DNA from: Synechococcales cyanobacterium S06
GTDB taxonomy: Bacteria; Cyanobacteriota; Cyanobacteriia; Cyanobacteriales; JAABRE01
DNA: 54,613 nucleotides
Direction: 5' to 3'
Assembly (NCBI GenBank): GCA_011391125.1
Contig: JAABRE010000030.1
Coordinates: forward strand, 1-54,613
The position numbers and the translations under genes were made by a program. Every line of letters starts with the position of its first letter. Positions within the stretch are counted from its first letter, which is position 1. Shown here piece after piece: positions 34,704 through 44,222 of the stretch. The notes under the pieces are model-generated. The model searched no databases. It saw nothing but the letters and a program-made list of their open reading frames with translations, and was not told the origin of the DNA.

Positions 34704-34927
34704 AATTAGGGTTTACTGAAAAAAGCACAAAGCCATGTATATCAATACTTTCAAGTTGGTGGGACTTGAATTAAGGGCAAGGATTTCAACAAATAATAGT
34801 AAAAAACCTTACATTTACGGGGATTAATCAAGATTTTTGCTCGTCAAAAGACCCGGTCAAACTATCAACTATCAACTATCAACTATCAACTCGCCCTCAC
34901 CAGCCATTTATTCAGCAAACCCTAATT
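34704..34927. mobile_element. MITE-like element with AATTAGGGTTTRCTGAA ends
   Basis: Terminal repeats at 34704-34720 and 34911-34927 match at 16 of 17 positions. The 224-bp interior has no reading frame and includes the AACTATC tract. It ends 17 bp before the bioY start, so bioY transcription must begin within or across it. Confidence 0.7.
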
Positions 34928-34944
34928 ATTAATTGTGGTGAATT

Positions 34945-35532
34945 GTGTCTAAATTACAGGACTTACTTTGGGCTTTAGTGGGTTTATTATTAACAATTTG
35001 TGGCACATTTGTCGAAGGTTTTATAATTAAAATACCTTCAAGTTTTGCTCTGGCAAATATTGAACCACAGGCCTTAGGAGTTAGTTGTCAAATTGGAACG
35101 GTTTTATTAATTGGTTGTTTGGGAGGAAAAAATGCCGCGCTCCTTTCCCAAATTGCCTATTTATTTCTTGGTTTAACTTTCTTACCTGTATTTTCTTTAG
35201 GTGGAGGTTTCAGTTATATTTTTGAACCAAGTTTTGGCTATTTATTAGGTTTTATTCCGGGGGCTTGGTGTTGTGGATTATTAGCATTTCGCCCGAATAA
35301 ATTAAACTTAGAAGACCTGAGTTTTAGCTGTTTAATTGGCTTTATTATTATTCATATTTTCGGGATAATTTATTTAGTAATTTTATCTTTTTTCGGGTTA
35401 TTAAATGCTCATTTAATGAATTTAGGTCAAGCAATTATCGGTTATTCTGTAGCACCTTTACCCGGACAACTTGCCCTAATTTGTGCTGTTACGGTGGTGG
35501 CTTTTATATTAAGAAGAATTTTACTATATTAG
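34945..35532 (+). CDS. bioY: Biotin transporter BioY (ECF S-component)
   Basis: 195 residues with five or six membrane helices (DLLWALVGLLLTICGTF at the N terminus). BioY features include the early GTFVEGFIIKIP and the FSLGGGFSYIFEPSFGYLLGFIPGA block. It binds biotin and imports it, alone or with an ECF energising module, which is not in the window. The start is GTG 34945 (MSKLQDLLW); other GTG codons lie just upstream and the ribosome site is weak. lspA begins 10 bp after the stop. Confidence 0.88.
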   Translation: MSKLQDLLWALVGLLLTICGTFVEGFIIKIPSSFALANIEPQALGVSCQIGTVLLIGCLGGKNAALLSQIAYLFLGLTFLPVFSLGGGFSYIFEPSFGYLLGFIPGAWCCGLLAFRPNKLNLEDLSFSCLIGFIIIHIFGIIYLVILSFFGLLNAHLMNLGQAIIGYSVAPLPGQLALICAVTVVAFILRRILLY

Positions 35533-35542
35533 ATGAACAAAA

Positions 35543-36028
35543 ATGTTAAAAAATCAAGTAAAAAATAGATTTATTTTACGGAATAAATGGTTTTGGTTAG
35601 TCTCAATTTTAGGACTAATTTTAGACCAATTAACTAAATATTTAATAGTCGAAAATTTTGCCGGAATTGGTGATACTTTGCCCCTTTGGAAAGGAGTATT
35701 TCATTTAACTTATGTCGTGAATACAGGAGCAGCTTTTAGCTTTTTTTCTGGTGGTGTAGGTTGGTTACGTTGGTTATCTTTATTTGTTAGCATTGGTTTA
35801 GCAGCTTTGGGTTGGTTTTACAAAAAAATGCCTTTCGGGGAACAATTAGGTTATGGTTTTATTTTAGCGGGAGCTTTTGGTAATGGAATTGACCGTTTCT
35901 TATTCGGTTATGTGGTAGATTTTATTGACTTTCGTTTAATTCATTTTCCTGTATTTAATTTAGCTGATATTTTTATTAATGTGGGAATAATCTTCTTATT
36001 ATATGCTACTTGGAAAACAGCTCAATAA
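35543..36028 (+). CDS. lspA: Lipoprotein signal peptidase LspA (signal peptidase II)
   Basis: 161 residues with four membrane helices. Conserved blocks: LILDQLTKYLIVENF, YVVNTGAAFSFFSG, and the two catalytic aspartates in GNGIDRFLFGYVVDFIDF and FPVFNLADIFINVG. It cleaves prolipoprotein signal peptides after lipid attachment, for instance that of Psb27 in this window. It is tightly spaced behind bioY (10 bp), so it is probably co-transcribed. Confidence 0.96.
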   Translation: MLKNQVKNRFILRNKWFWLVSILGLILDQLTKYLIVENFAGIGDTLPLWKGVFHLTYVVNTGAAFSFFSGGVGWLRWLSLFVSIGLAALGWFYKKMPFGEQLGYGFILAGAFGNGIDRFLFGYVVDFIDFRLIHFPVFNLADIFINVGIIFLLYATWKTAQ

Positions 36029-36061
36029 TTATTCGTTGTTGTGCTTTAGCTCTAAAATCCA
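36029..36061. repeat. GTTGTTG hairpin after lspA
   Basis: GTTGTTGTGCTTTAGCTC is followed by CTAAAATCCAACAAC. The outer seven bases pair (GTTGTTG with CAACAAC) and inner bases pair partly. It may act as a weak terminator; its wording also resembles the middle of MITE family A. Confidence 0.4.
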
Positions 36062-36079
36062 ACAACATCTGCAACTAAA

Positions 36080-37093
36080 ATGTTCACTAAAATTAAGTCT
36101 AAACTCAATATTTTTTTATTAATTACTGTCTTTTTATTAATCGTAATTTGGCAGGGAATTAACTTAGTAAATCAGAGAGAATCTCAAGTATTAAGAATCG
36201 GAATTAATGATTGGCCTGGCTATGCAATCGCCTATTATGGTCAAGAAAAAGGCATTTTTGAAAAGAGAGGAATTAAAGTAGAATTAATCGTTTTTAATAA
36301 CTTACAAGATAGTATTCGTGCTACCCTTCAAGGCAATTTAGATGCCACTTTTTCCACTTTATGGGATTTAATGCAGGCCGATATTGCACAAGAAAAACCC
36401 GTATTTTTAATGGTAACAGATATTTCTGCGGGTTCAGATGGAATCGTCGCTCAAAATAACATTAAAACTGTCGAAGATTTAAAAGGAAAAAAAATTGCTG
36501 CCAAACTTGGAACTATTAATCACTTAATTTTATTAGAAGCTTTACAACTATATAATATTGAACCAAATGAAGTACAAATTGAGAATCTTATTAATGAAGT
36601 AGCAGCCCAAAGAATGAGAATTGAAAGTTTAGATGCTGCGGTTTTATGGCAACCATTATTAGGAAAATTAGCCAAAGAAATTGATGGTAATATTATTTTT
36701 ACGACCAAAGATGTGGATAGTTTAGTAATTGATGGGTTTGTATCTCGTGGTAGTTTTATCAAGACTCACCAAAAAGAATTAGTAAAATTTATGTTAGGAT
36801 GGTTTGATATTATAAAGATGATAGAACATAATCCCCATGAAGTATTTAAAGTAGTAACTAAAAAAATAGGTCAAACTACCACCTCATTTAAAAATGATTA
36901 TCGTGGGTTAAAAAAAGGAGATCCTATCTTAAATGAAACCATATTTAAGGGACGTTTACAAGAAGCTCAAACACAAATTATCAATTTATTAAAGAAAGAT
37001 CTCCGACATAGTCGTCTAATTAGAAATGATATAGAAATTAATAACGAAATTATAGAAACTGCCATCGAACAATGGAAAAATCATCAAAATTAG
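36080..37093 (+). CDS. ABC-type substrate-binding protein (NMT1/SsuA-like), partner of the GGDEF-EAL gene
   Basis: 337 residues. A hydrophobic N-terminal segment (about 9-29, NIFLLITVFLLIVIWQG) exports or anchors it; no lipobox Cys is seen. The mature part is a periplasmic binding fold of the NMT1/ThiY/SsuA type: LRIGINDWPGYAIAYYGQ, KGIFEKRGIKVELI, ATFSTLWDLMQAD, VEDLKGKKIAAKLG. Such proteins bind sulfonates, pyrimidine precursors, nitrate and the like; the ligand cannot be told. No permease or ATPase gene is nearby. Instead, a membrane GGDEF-EAL gene starts 4 bp after its stop, which suggests a sensing rather than transport role. Confidence 0.85.
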   Translation: MFTKIKSKLNIFLLITVFLLIVIWQGINLVNQRESQVLRIGINDWPGYAIAYYGQEKGIFEKRGIKVELIVFNNLQDSIRATLQGNLDATFSTLWDLMQADIAQEKPVFLMVTDISAGSDGIVAQNNIKTVEDLKGKKIAAKLGTINHLILLEALQLYNIEPNEVQIENLINEVAAQRMRIESLDAAVLWQPLLGKLAKEIDGNIIFTTKDVDSLVIDGFVSRGSFIKTHQKELVKFMLGWFDIIKMIEHNPHEVFKVVTKKIGQTTTSFKNDYRGLKKGDPILNETIFKGRLQEAQTQIINLLKKDLRHSRLIRNDIEINNEIIETAIEQWKNHQN

Positions 37094-37097
37094 TAAC

Positions 37098-39671
37098 ATG
37101 AATAAACCAAGTTTATCTCAACAAATTATTAATAGTTTAGGAATTTCTTTAATTAGTATCGGAGTCTTTACATTGGGAATTAATTATTCCTTACTTCACG
37201 ATGATTTAGAAAATCAGTTTCAACAAAGAATACAATCTTTAAACCAAACTTTAGTATTTGCGACCGAAAGTTTACTGGATATTAATGATATAAGTATTGT
37301 CCAGAGAATTGTTCAAAATTATGCGACTTTACCAGAAGTAATTGAGGTAACAATTCTTAATCCTGATGGTACAATTGTCGCAACTGCTCCGAAAGAATTA
37401 GGAAAAAAACCCCATAGTCTTAGTCATGAACCCATCAACCAAATACTTAAAGAATTTAATGACAATAGTAGAGAAATTAATTTTAAAACAACGATAAATA
37501 ACCAAAAAGTAATTGTTAATATTCTCCCTTTTAGTAGTATTTTATTTGAGGAATTTCAAAGTCGTGGTTTAGCAATTATCATTATTGATTTATCTATCAT
37601 GCACCAAGAAGTTGATCAGATATTTTTAACTTCTAGTCTTCCGATGATGACTGGTACGATAATTATTTTAATTTTGATCGGTTTTTTAATGAAAAAGAAT
37701 ATTATTAAACCACTAGAAAAATTAAATCAAGCAGTGAAAGAATGTCAAAAAATTGATATTTTTAGTACCCCCAAATATTTACCGAATCAAGAAATATACT
37801 TTTTAGCCACTACATTTCAACAAATTTTTCAACAACGTATTCAAATCGAATTAGAATTAAAAGAAAGTGAAAAAAGGGAAAAAAAGAAATCCCAAGAATT
37901 AGAAAAAACCATTCAAGAATTGCAAATAACCCAAGTACAATTAATAGAAACTGAAAGAATAGCTCAATTAAATCAGGAATTATTAGAAAGTCAATCACGC
38001 TATCAAGCTGTGGTTAAACAAACTTCAGAAGGTCTCGTTTTAATTGATGCGAATAGTAAACAAATTATGGAAGCTAATGAGGCATTTTGTCACTTATTAA
38101 ATTATACGCAATCAGAAATTGTAAAGCTAACAATTTATGACTTAAGTAGTTTAAATAGCACCGAAACTAATCACTTATTTGAAACTTTATTAGGCAAAAA
38201 AGATAATTTATTTTTAGAATATATCCTGACAAAAAAAGACGGTAGTTTCATTGAAACGGAAGTGAATGTAAGTTTAATAAATTATCGTCATAAAAACATA
38301 TTCTGTTTATCAGTACGAGATATTGCCGAAAGAAAACTAACGGAAAAATTATTACATTATCAAGCTTTTTATGATAGTTTAACTAATATTCCTAATCGAG
38401 CTTTTTTAAATACTAAAATCAATGAAATTTTAGACCAAAGTAAGGAAAATTCTCTCTTATTTGCCGTCATGTTTATGGATTTAGATCGCTTTAAAGTAAT
38501 TAATGATACATTAGGTCATAATATTGGAGATCAACTTTTAAAAAGTTGCGCTCAAAGAATCAAAAATTGTCTAGAAAAAGAAGATATTATTGCTCGATGG
38601 GGAGGAGATGAATTTATCATTATCATTCCTAATTTTGATAACTTAGAAAAAGTAACTCAAATAGCTAACGAAATATTAGCCATAGTTAAAACTCCTTTTC
38701 AGATTGAAAATCATCAATTTTATATTAGTAGTAGTATTGGGATTGCTTTATATCCTCAAGACGGTCATAATCAAGATACATTAATCAAAAATGCGGACAT
38801 CGCCCTCTATCAAGCTAAAGATAAAGGTAGGAATAATTACCAATTTTATCGTCCACAAATGAATGAAGAAGCATCAGAATTATTATTATTAGAAAGCTAT
38901 TTACATCAAGCTTTAGCAAACAATGAATTATTGCTTTACTATCAACCTCAAATTAATTTAAACACCGGTAAAATTTACGGATTAGAAGCATTAATAAGGT
39001 GGAAACATCCAGAATTAGGCTTAATTTCCCCCGCAAAATTTATTCCCTTAGCCGAAGAAACGGGTTTAATTGTTTACATTGGTGAATGGGTTTTAAAAAC
39101 AGCTTGCGCACAAAATAAAGCCTGGCAAAAAGCAGGTTTACCTCCGGTTAAAATATCGGTTAATATTTCTCCGCTTCAATTTCAACAAACTAATTTGTTA
39201 GAAATAATTAATAATATCTTAGTAGAAACCGAGTTAGAATCTCATTGGTTAGAATTAGAAATTACTGAAAGTAGTTTAATGCACAACATTGAATTTGCTA
39301 TTTCTTTATTAGGAAATATTGTCAAAATTGGTGTAAATATTTCCATGGATGATTTTGGTACAGGTTATTCTTCTTTAAGTTATTTAAAAAAATTCCCTTT
39401 TAATACTATTAAAATTGACCAATCTTTTGTCAGAGATTTAAAAGAAAATTCCCCTGATTTAGGTATTATTGAAGCTGTAGTTGCATTAGGTCGTAATTTT
39501 AACTTAAATGTTATTGCCGAAGGAGTCGAAAAAGAATATCAATTAAATATCTTAAAAAAAATTGGTTGTCATCTAATACAAGGCTATTTATTTAGCAAAC
39601 CTTTACCCCTCGAAGAAGCCACAAAATTTTTAGAAATGAATCACAAAAGTTCCTTTATTACTAATATTTAA
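37098..39671 (+). CDS. Membrane-bound PAS-GGDEF-EAL protein (c-di-GMP metabolism)
   Basis: 857 residues: TM1 at about 8-28, a periplasmic sensor to about 175, TM2 at about 178-198, a HAMP-like and coiled-coil stretch (ELKESEKREKKKSQELEKTI), PAS at about 300-415, GGDEF at about 425-590 and EAL at about 600-850. The cyclase site WGGDEF is canonical. The phosphodiesterase motifs are also intact: EALIRW, NISPLQF, ELEITES, DDFGTGYSSL, KIDQSFV, EGVE and QGYLFSKP. Both activities are therefore possible, and the net direction cannot be read from sequence. It is translated 4 bp after the binding-protein gene and ends with a strong terminator, so the pair is a compact operon end. Confidence 0.94.
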   Translation: MNKPSLSQQIINSLGISLISIGVFTLGINYSLLHDDLENQFQQRIQSLNQTLVFATESLLDINDISIVQRIVQNYATLPEVIEVTILNPDGTIVATAPKELGKKPHSLSHEPINQILKEFNDNSREINFKTTINNQKVIVNILPFSSILFEEFQSRGLAIIIIDLSIMHQEVDQIFLTSSLPMMTGTIIILILIGFLMKKNIIKPLEKLNQAVKECQKIDIFSTPKYLPNQEIYFLATTFQQIFQQRIQIELELKESEKREKKKSQELEKTIQELQITQVQLIETERIAQLNQELLESQSRYQAVVKQTSEGLVLIDANSKQIMEANEAFCHLLNYTQSEIVKLTIYDLSSLNSTETNHLFETLLGKKDNLFLEYILTKKDGSFIETEVNVSLINYRHKNIFCLSVRDIAERKLTEKLLHYQAFYDSLTNIPNRAFLNTKINEILDQSKENSLLFAVMFMDLDRFKVINDTLGHNIGDQLLKSCAQRIKNCLEKEDIIARWGGDEFIIIIPNFDNLEKVTQIANEILAIVKTPFQIENHQFYISSSIGIALYPQDGHNQDTLIKNADIALYQAKDKGRNNYQFYRPQMNEEASELLLLESYLHQALANNELLLYYQPQINLNTGKIYGLEALIRWKHPELGLISPAKFIPLAEETGLIVYIGEWVLKTACAQNKAWQKAGLPPVKISVNISPLQFQQTNLLEIINNILVETELESHWLELEITESSLMHNIEFAISLLGNIVKIGVNISMDDFGTGYSSLSYLKKFPFNTIKIDQSFVRDLKENSPDLGIIEAVVALGRNFNLNVIAEGVEKEYQLNILKKIGCHLIQGYLFSKPLPLEEATKFLEMNHKSSFITNI

Positions 39672-39704
39672 ACTGCCGAATTATTAAATAATTCGGCAGT
39701 TTTT
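39670..39704 (+). terminator. Rho-independent terminator after the GGDEF-EAL gene
   Basis: AACTGCCGAATTA (39671-39683) pairs perfectly with TAATTCGGCAGTT (39689-39701) around a 5-base loop and is followed by a T run. Confidence 0.9.
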
Positions 39705-39860
39705 CTCCCGATTACTTTTCCCCTTAAAAGCTAAAGTGGAACTGTTTTTTTTAGATTCTAAACTGTTAGATACATATCAATACCAAGATGATCAACCCTA
39801 CTTTTTGCTCACAAATAATTTATAATAAACTTTAATCTAATTTTAATTTTAATTTCCCTA

Positions 39861-42323
39861 ATGTTAAATCAAGTCTCCCTACCCTCCATACCTGAAGTTG
39901 CTTGGAAACGCCCCCTTGGGAAAGAGTGGGAAAAACCCTATACTGTACGCTATGAAAGCAATTTAGACGACGGACCTGAACACGGCATCCCCCTTGGCGG
40001 TTTCGGCGCAGGTTGCCTTGGGCGATCGCCAGCCGGTGACTTCAATTTATGGCATTTAGACGGAGGAGAGCACGTTTTCAAAGCGCTTCCTGCCTGTCAA
40101 TTTAGTGTTTTTGAAAAAACAGAAGGAAAACCAGCTCAGGCTTATGCCATGGCGACAAAACCAGCCACAGATGGCACATTAAGTCGGTGGTCGTGGTATC
40201 CCAAAGAAAAGGGTACTTATCACGCACTTTATCCTCGCAGTTGGTATGAATATCAAGACGTTTTCGCCGCCAAAATAATTTGTGAGCAGTTTACGCCAAT
40301 ATGGGGCGGAAATTATCAAGAAGCAAGTTACCCCATCGCCGTTTTTGATTGGACAATCCACAATCCCACTGACGCACCCATCACCATCAGCATCATGTTG
40401 ACATGGCAAAACACAGTCGGCTGGCACACCAACGCCCTCAATTCACCTGAAGTAAAAGTCAGAGACGACGGCAGCCCCGTCTATGAATATCAACCTCGTT
40501 GGGGAGATAGTACAGGAAACTACAATCAGTGGATTACTGACTACCACAGGGTTGGCTGCATTTTTAACCGCGTCAGACCCCATGACGAAATCAGCGAGGG
40601 CGAAGGTCAAATGTGCATTGCCAGCGCTGTCAACCCTTTTTTAGAAGTATTCTGCCACAATCGCTGGAATCCCAATAGCGACGGAAGCCAAGTCTGGGAT
40701 AGCTTTGCGGCAGATGGTTCATTACCCGACAACATTGACGAAACTCCCGCCGAACCAGGAGAACAAATTGCGGGAGCGATGGCCATTAGAGTAACAATTC
40801 GACCCGGAAAAACGAAGAAAATCCCCTTTATTTTAGCCTGGGACCTTCCAATCACCGAATTTTCGCAAGGAATTGAGTATTATCGCCGTTATACTGACTT
40901 TTTCGGACGCACAGGTAACAGCGTTTGGAGCATGGTTAGAACCGCTTTGAAACACTCAGATTTATGGCGAGAAAAGATTGAAAAATGGCAATTACCAGTT
41001 TTACAGGATGAAAACCTGGCAAATTGGCTGAAAATGGCCTTATTTAATGAATTATATCTGTTGGCGCAGGGAGGCACGTTGTGGACATCGGCGACAGAAA
41101 ATGATCCCATTGGTCAATTCGGCGTGTTGGAATGCTTGGATTATCGTTGGTATGAAAGCCTAGACGTGCGATTATACGGCTCTTTTGGGCTTTTGATGCA
41201 CTGGCCCAAGTTGGAGCAGTCGGTTTTAGAAGCATTTGCCCGCGCCATTCCCACAGAAGATCAAACTCCCCGAATTATCGGCTATAACAGAGCTTCAGCG
41301 ATTAGGAAGGCCAAAGGTGCAACTCCCCACGATTTAGGAGCACCCAATGAGCACCCGTGGGAAAAAAGCAATTATACCAGTTATCAAGACTGCAATTTGT
41401 GGAAAGATTTGGGCAGTGATTTTGTTCTACAAATTTACCGAGATTTTTTATTCACAGGTAGTCGGGATTACGATTTCCTCTGGGAAACTTGGGGGGCGAT
41501 CGTAGAAACATTAAACTACTTAAAGGCGTTTGACCTTGACAACGACGGGATTCCCGAAAATTCCGGCGCTCCTGATCAAACTTTTGATGACTGGAGACTG
41601 CAAGGAATTAGTGCTTATTGCGGTGGTTTGTGGATTTCTGCCTTAGAAAGTGCCTTAAAAATATCAGAATTTATGCTCAAAAATCCGCCCATGAATCCCC
41701 ATTTACAACCAGCCGATTATCCAGAGTGTATAGAAAATCAGGTAAAAATTTACCAAGATTGGTTAGCAAAATCGAGAGAAATTTATCATCAAACTTTATG
41801 GAATGGGTCATCTTATCGCCTTGATAGTAATAGTAATTCTGATGTCGTAATGGCTGATCAATTATGTGGACAATTTTATGCTCAACTATTAGAATTACCT
41901 CCCGTTGTAGAGCAAGAATTTGTCATTTCAACCCTGAATAAAATCTACGATTCCTGTTACTTAAAATTCCATAATGGGGAGTTTGGATTAGCTAATGGAG
42001 TGAAACCTGACGGTAGTCCAGAGAATCCAAATGCTACCCATCCTTTGGAAGTTTGGACAGGAATTAACTTTGGAATTGCCGCTTTTATGATTAAAAATGG
42101 CATGAAAGAAGAAGGATTAAAAATTACCGAAACCGTCGTTAAACAAATCTATGAAAATGGCTTGCAATTTAGAACACCCGAAGCTATTACTGCTGTAGGA
42201 ACATTTCGTGCAAGTCATTATTTGCGCGCGATGGCAATCTGGGCAATATACGGAGTATTAACTAACAATTGGAATTGCGAATTAAACACCTCCCAATTTA
42301 CCGTCACGGGAGACTTTTTGTAA
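39861..42323 (+). CDS. GH116 beta-glucosidase / GBA2-like glucosylceramidase
   Basis: 820 residues. The N-terminal beta-sandwich domain (EHGIPLGGFGAGCLGRSPAG) and the C-terminal (alpha/alpha)6 catalytic domain resemble mammalian non-lysosomal glucosylceramidase GBA2. The nucleophile Glu is likely in FGVLECLDYRWYESLDVR, and the acid/base Asp in APDQTFDDWRLQGISAYCGG. Other blocks: GDFNLWHLDGGEH and WTGINFGIAAFMI. No signal peptide is seen. Bacterial members hydrolyse beta-glucosides; the natural substrate in cyanobacteria is uncertain. It stands alone between a terminator and a GTAGGGTGGGTTA hairpin repeat. Confidence 0.9.
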   Translation: MLNQVSLPSIPEVAWKRPLGKEWEKPYTVRYESNLDDGPEHGIPLGGFGAGCLGRSPAGDFNLWHLDGGEHVFKALPACQFSVFEKTEGKPAQAYAMATKPATDGTLSRWSWYPKEKGTYHALYPRSWYEYQDVFAAKIICEQFTPIWGGNYQEASYPIAVFDWTIHNPTDAPITISIMLTWQNTVGWHTNALNSPEVKVRDDGSPVYEYQPRWGDSTGNYNQWITDYHRVGCIFNRVRPHDEISEGEGQMCIASAVNPFLEVFCHNRWNPNSDGSQVWDSFAADGSLPDNIDETPAEPGEQIAGAMAIRVTIRPGKTKKIPFILAWDLPITEFSQGIEYYRRYTDFFGRTGNSVWSMVRTALKHSDLWREKIEKWQLPVLQDENLANWLKMALFNELYLLAQGGTLWTSATENDPIGQFGVLECLDYRWYESLDVRLYGSFGLLMHWPKLEQSVLEAFARAIPTEDQTPRIIGYNRASAIRKAKGATPHDLGAPNEHPWEKSNYTSYQDCNLWKDLGSDFVLQIYRDFLFTGSRDYDFLWETWGAIVETLNYLKAFDLDNDGIPENSGAPDQTFDDWRLQGISAYCGGLWISALESALKISEFMLKNPPMNPHLQPADYPECIENQVKIYQDWLAKSREIYHQTLWNGSSYRLDSNSNSDVVMADQLCGQFYAQLLELPPVVEQEFVISTLNKIYDSCYLKFHNGEFGLANGVKPDGSPENPNATHPLEVWTGINFGIAAFMIKNGMKEEGLKITETVVKQIYENGLQFRTPEAITAVGTFRASHYLRAMAIWAIYGVLTNNWNCELNTSQFTVTGDFL

Positions 42324-42334
42324 TAATTATTAAA

Positions 42335-42405
42335 GTAGGGTGGGTTAGGTGCAGAGTTAAGTTTAATGATCAAATAATAAATTTAAAACTGCACCGTAAC
42401 CCACC
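42335..42405. repeat. GTAGGGTGGGTTA hairpin repeat, copy 2 (probable terminator)
   Basis: Same ends and same 71-bp span as 21335-21405, again within a few bases of the stop of a glycoside hydrolase gene. Confidence 0.7.
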
Positions 42406-42476
42406 TTTTTTAAGATAGTCATTTCAAATAAAATTGAAACAGTGTAGCGCTCTTTTAGGATTTAAAGAGAGATATA

Positions 42477-42600
42477 TAGTAATTCCAAATAAAAATTAAA
42501 CAAAAGTTTTTAGTTTGTTGTTGGACTTTAGTCCTAAGAAGCGCTAAAGCGCAACTACGAACCTATTTTTTCACTGTTCTAATCTTAATTGAAATTACTA
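42477..42600 (+). mobile_element. MITE family A, copy 3 (nested in the IS701 element)
   Basis: 124 bp between TA at 42475-42476 and TA at 42601-42602. Same orientation as the 7207 copy and nearly the same sequence (TTTTTTCACTG for TTTTTTAACTG). It sits between the left IS end and the transposase start, so it arrived after the IS701 element. Confidence 0.88.
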
Positions 42601-42637
42601 TAATTAAGATAAAGAGAGTGAAATTAAGAGGTGGTAT

Positions 42638-43877
42638 ATGGTTAAACCACGTCAAGCATCAAAAACCGTGAGCTTTATTGATGAATATTGCGAAATGTAC
42701 CGAGACTTATTTTCAGATGTGAGAACATTTGAGTATTTCAAGTATTTACATTTAGGCATAATATCAGAATTAAAAAGAAAAAGTTTACCAGAGATAGCCA
42801 AAATAATAGGTCTAGAAAGTCCCGAACAATTGAATCATTTCTTAACAAAATCAATCTGGTCAAGAGCCGAAATAGAAAAGAGAAGATTAGAATTGATTTT
42901 AAAGGTAATAAATGGGGCAGAAATAATAGTAATAATTGATGAAACTGGAGATAAAAAAAAGGGAACTACCACAGATTATGTCAAGAGACAATATATCGGA
43001 AATCTCGGAAAAATAGAACAGGGATTAGTAAGTGTAACAGCATTTGGATTACATAAAGGAAAACTATTTCCCTTAATCAATGAAGTCTATAAACCAAAAG
43101 AAAGATTGAAAGAAGGAGATGAATATAAAAGTAAGCCACAAATAGGTGGAGAAATGATAAAAAAACTTAAAGAAAAAGGTTTCAAAATTAAGCTAGTTTT
43201 AGCAGATAGCGAATATGGTGAAAGTCAAACAAACTTGGTAAATATCTTAGAACAAGAAAAACTACCATTTGTATTAGCAATTAGGAGTAATCACGTAATG
43301 TGGTTGCCATCAGGGCAAGTAATTAGAACTAATAAATGGCGAGAATTTGAGCGAGAATTTGACACAGGAAAAACCGAACAAAGGTATGTAAGAGAAATTA
43401 TTTATGGGGCCAAAAAGAGAGATTAGGTATGGGCAAGTAACCACAGATATAGAAAAACTACCAAAGAATTCAACTTATTAGATAATGACCAAAATCCCCG
43501 AGCTAAAATATCAAGAAGTAGGCAATTTATATGGGTTAAGAAATTGGGTAGAATACGGATTGAAACAAAGTAAAAATGAATTAGGCTGGTCAGATTTTCG
43601 CTTTACTGATTATCCGAGAATTGAAAAATGGTGGGAAATGGTAATGAGTGCATTTTTGATGGTTAGCTTACAATCAGAAAAGTTAAATAAACGCAAATTA
43701 AAAACTGTAAAGTCGTCGAACCAAACCAGCAAAACCAAAGGGAAAATTCAAGAACATCCTTGGTGGGATTCTGGTTTAGGATGGCAAAATCGCCTCAATA
43801 ATTTACGGTTGTTCTTACAACCTTTGTCTTATTTTAATCTTCTCAAACCCTGGTTAGTAGTAATTTTTAAATATTAG
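42638..43877 (+). pseudogene. IS701-family (DDE) transposase, frameshifted and with a nonsense codon
   Basis: The first part (42638-43426) has IS701 transposase features: IIVIIDETGDKKKGTTTDYVK with the first Asp, QYIGNLGKIEQGLVSVTAF, and VLADSEYGE with the second Asp. A frameshift near 43415 turns the expected KREIRYGQVTT into AKKRD plus stop. In the restored frame a TAG follows at about 43479, where TGG would fit (TY-W-IMTKIPELKY). From 43485 the C-terminal part continues (YGLRNWVEYGLKQSKNELGW, with the catalytic Glu region). With two separate lesions it is unlikely to be active. Confidence 0.9.
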
Positions 43878-43995
43878 ATAATTCGCTCTTTCACTCATTT
43901 GTTTGCTATTTTACAACAAACTGTAAATTCTTTTATTGAGACCATTTTTCCTCCCAATTTCTATCTCTCTTTTACCTAAAGTCCTAAAAGAGCGA

Positions 43996-44222
43996 TAACT
44001 GGTATTTACCGTTTCACACCTGCTGTCTTAAGGGACATCAGAATTAATGAGTTTTTTCCCTTATTTATCCAGATCAGTTTTAGTAAATAAATGTTTAGTT
44101 TCGCGATAAGTTTTAAATAAGTTTGTATAAAAACTAGCCGCAAATTCTTCCCCACGAGGCTTAATTTTTTCAAAGCTCGTTTCTAGGATTTCAATTGGTA
44201 AAATAGCAGAGGATGATCTCAT
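43996..44222 (-). pseudogene. N-terminal fragment of the globin(-NOS) gene, copy B
   Basis: The reverse complement is nearly identical to 850-1066. Over the first ~200 bases I see a single change, CAA to TAA, which puts a stop after DLDK. Near the end, copy B has AGGTGTGAAACG where copy A has GG, after which both continue GTAAATACCAGTTA. Homology then ends exactly at the IS701 tip. On its 5' side the ATG overlaps the bestrophin stop as ATGA. Copy B therefore looks like the one in the ancestral context, cut off from the NOS oxygenase by the IS event. Confidence 0.88.

Larger units (their letters stand above)
42448..43994 (+). mobile_element. Decayed IS701-family insertion sequence with a nested MITE
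   Basis: The terminal inverted repeats begin CGCTCTTTTAGGA at both ends (42448 forward, 43994 inverted), with AAAGAGAGAT further in. Length is 1547 bp, or about 1421 bp without the nested MITE and its TA duplication. The transposase is broken. The flanks show no matching 4-bp duplication, which suggests rearrangement after insertion. The right end directly abuts the copied NOS globin fragment. Confidence 0.85.

Noticed and set aside
37098-39671. GGDEF-EAL protein as the missing WspR of the chemosensory cluster
   Set aside because: It lacks a receiver domain, is a membrane protein, lies 18 kb away and is coupled to a binding-protein gene.
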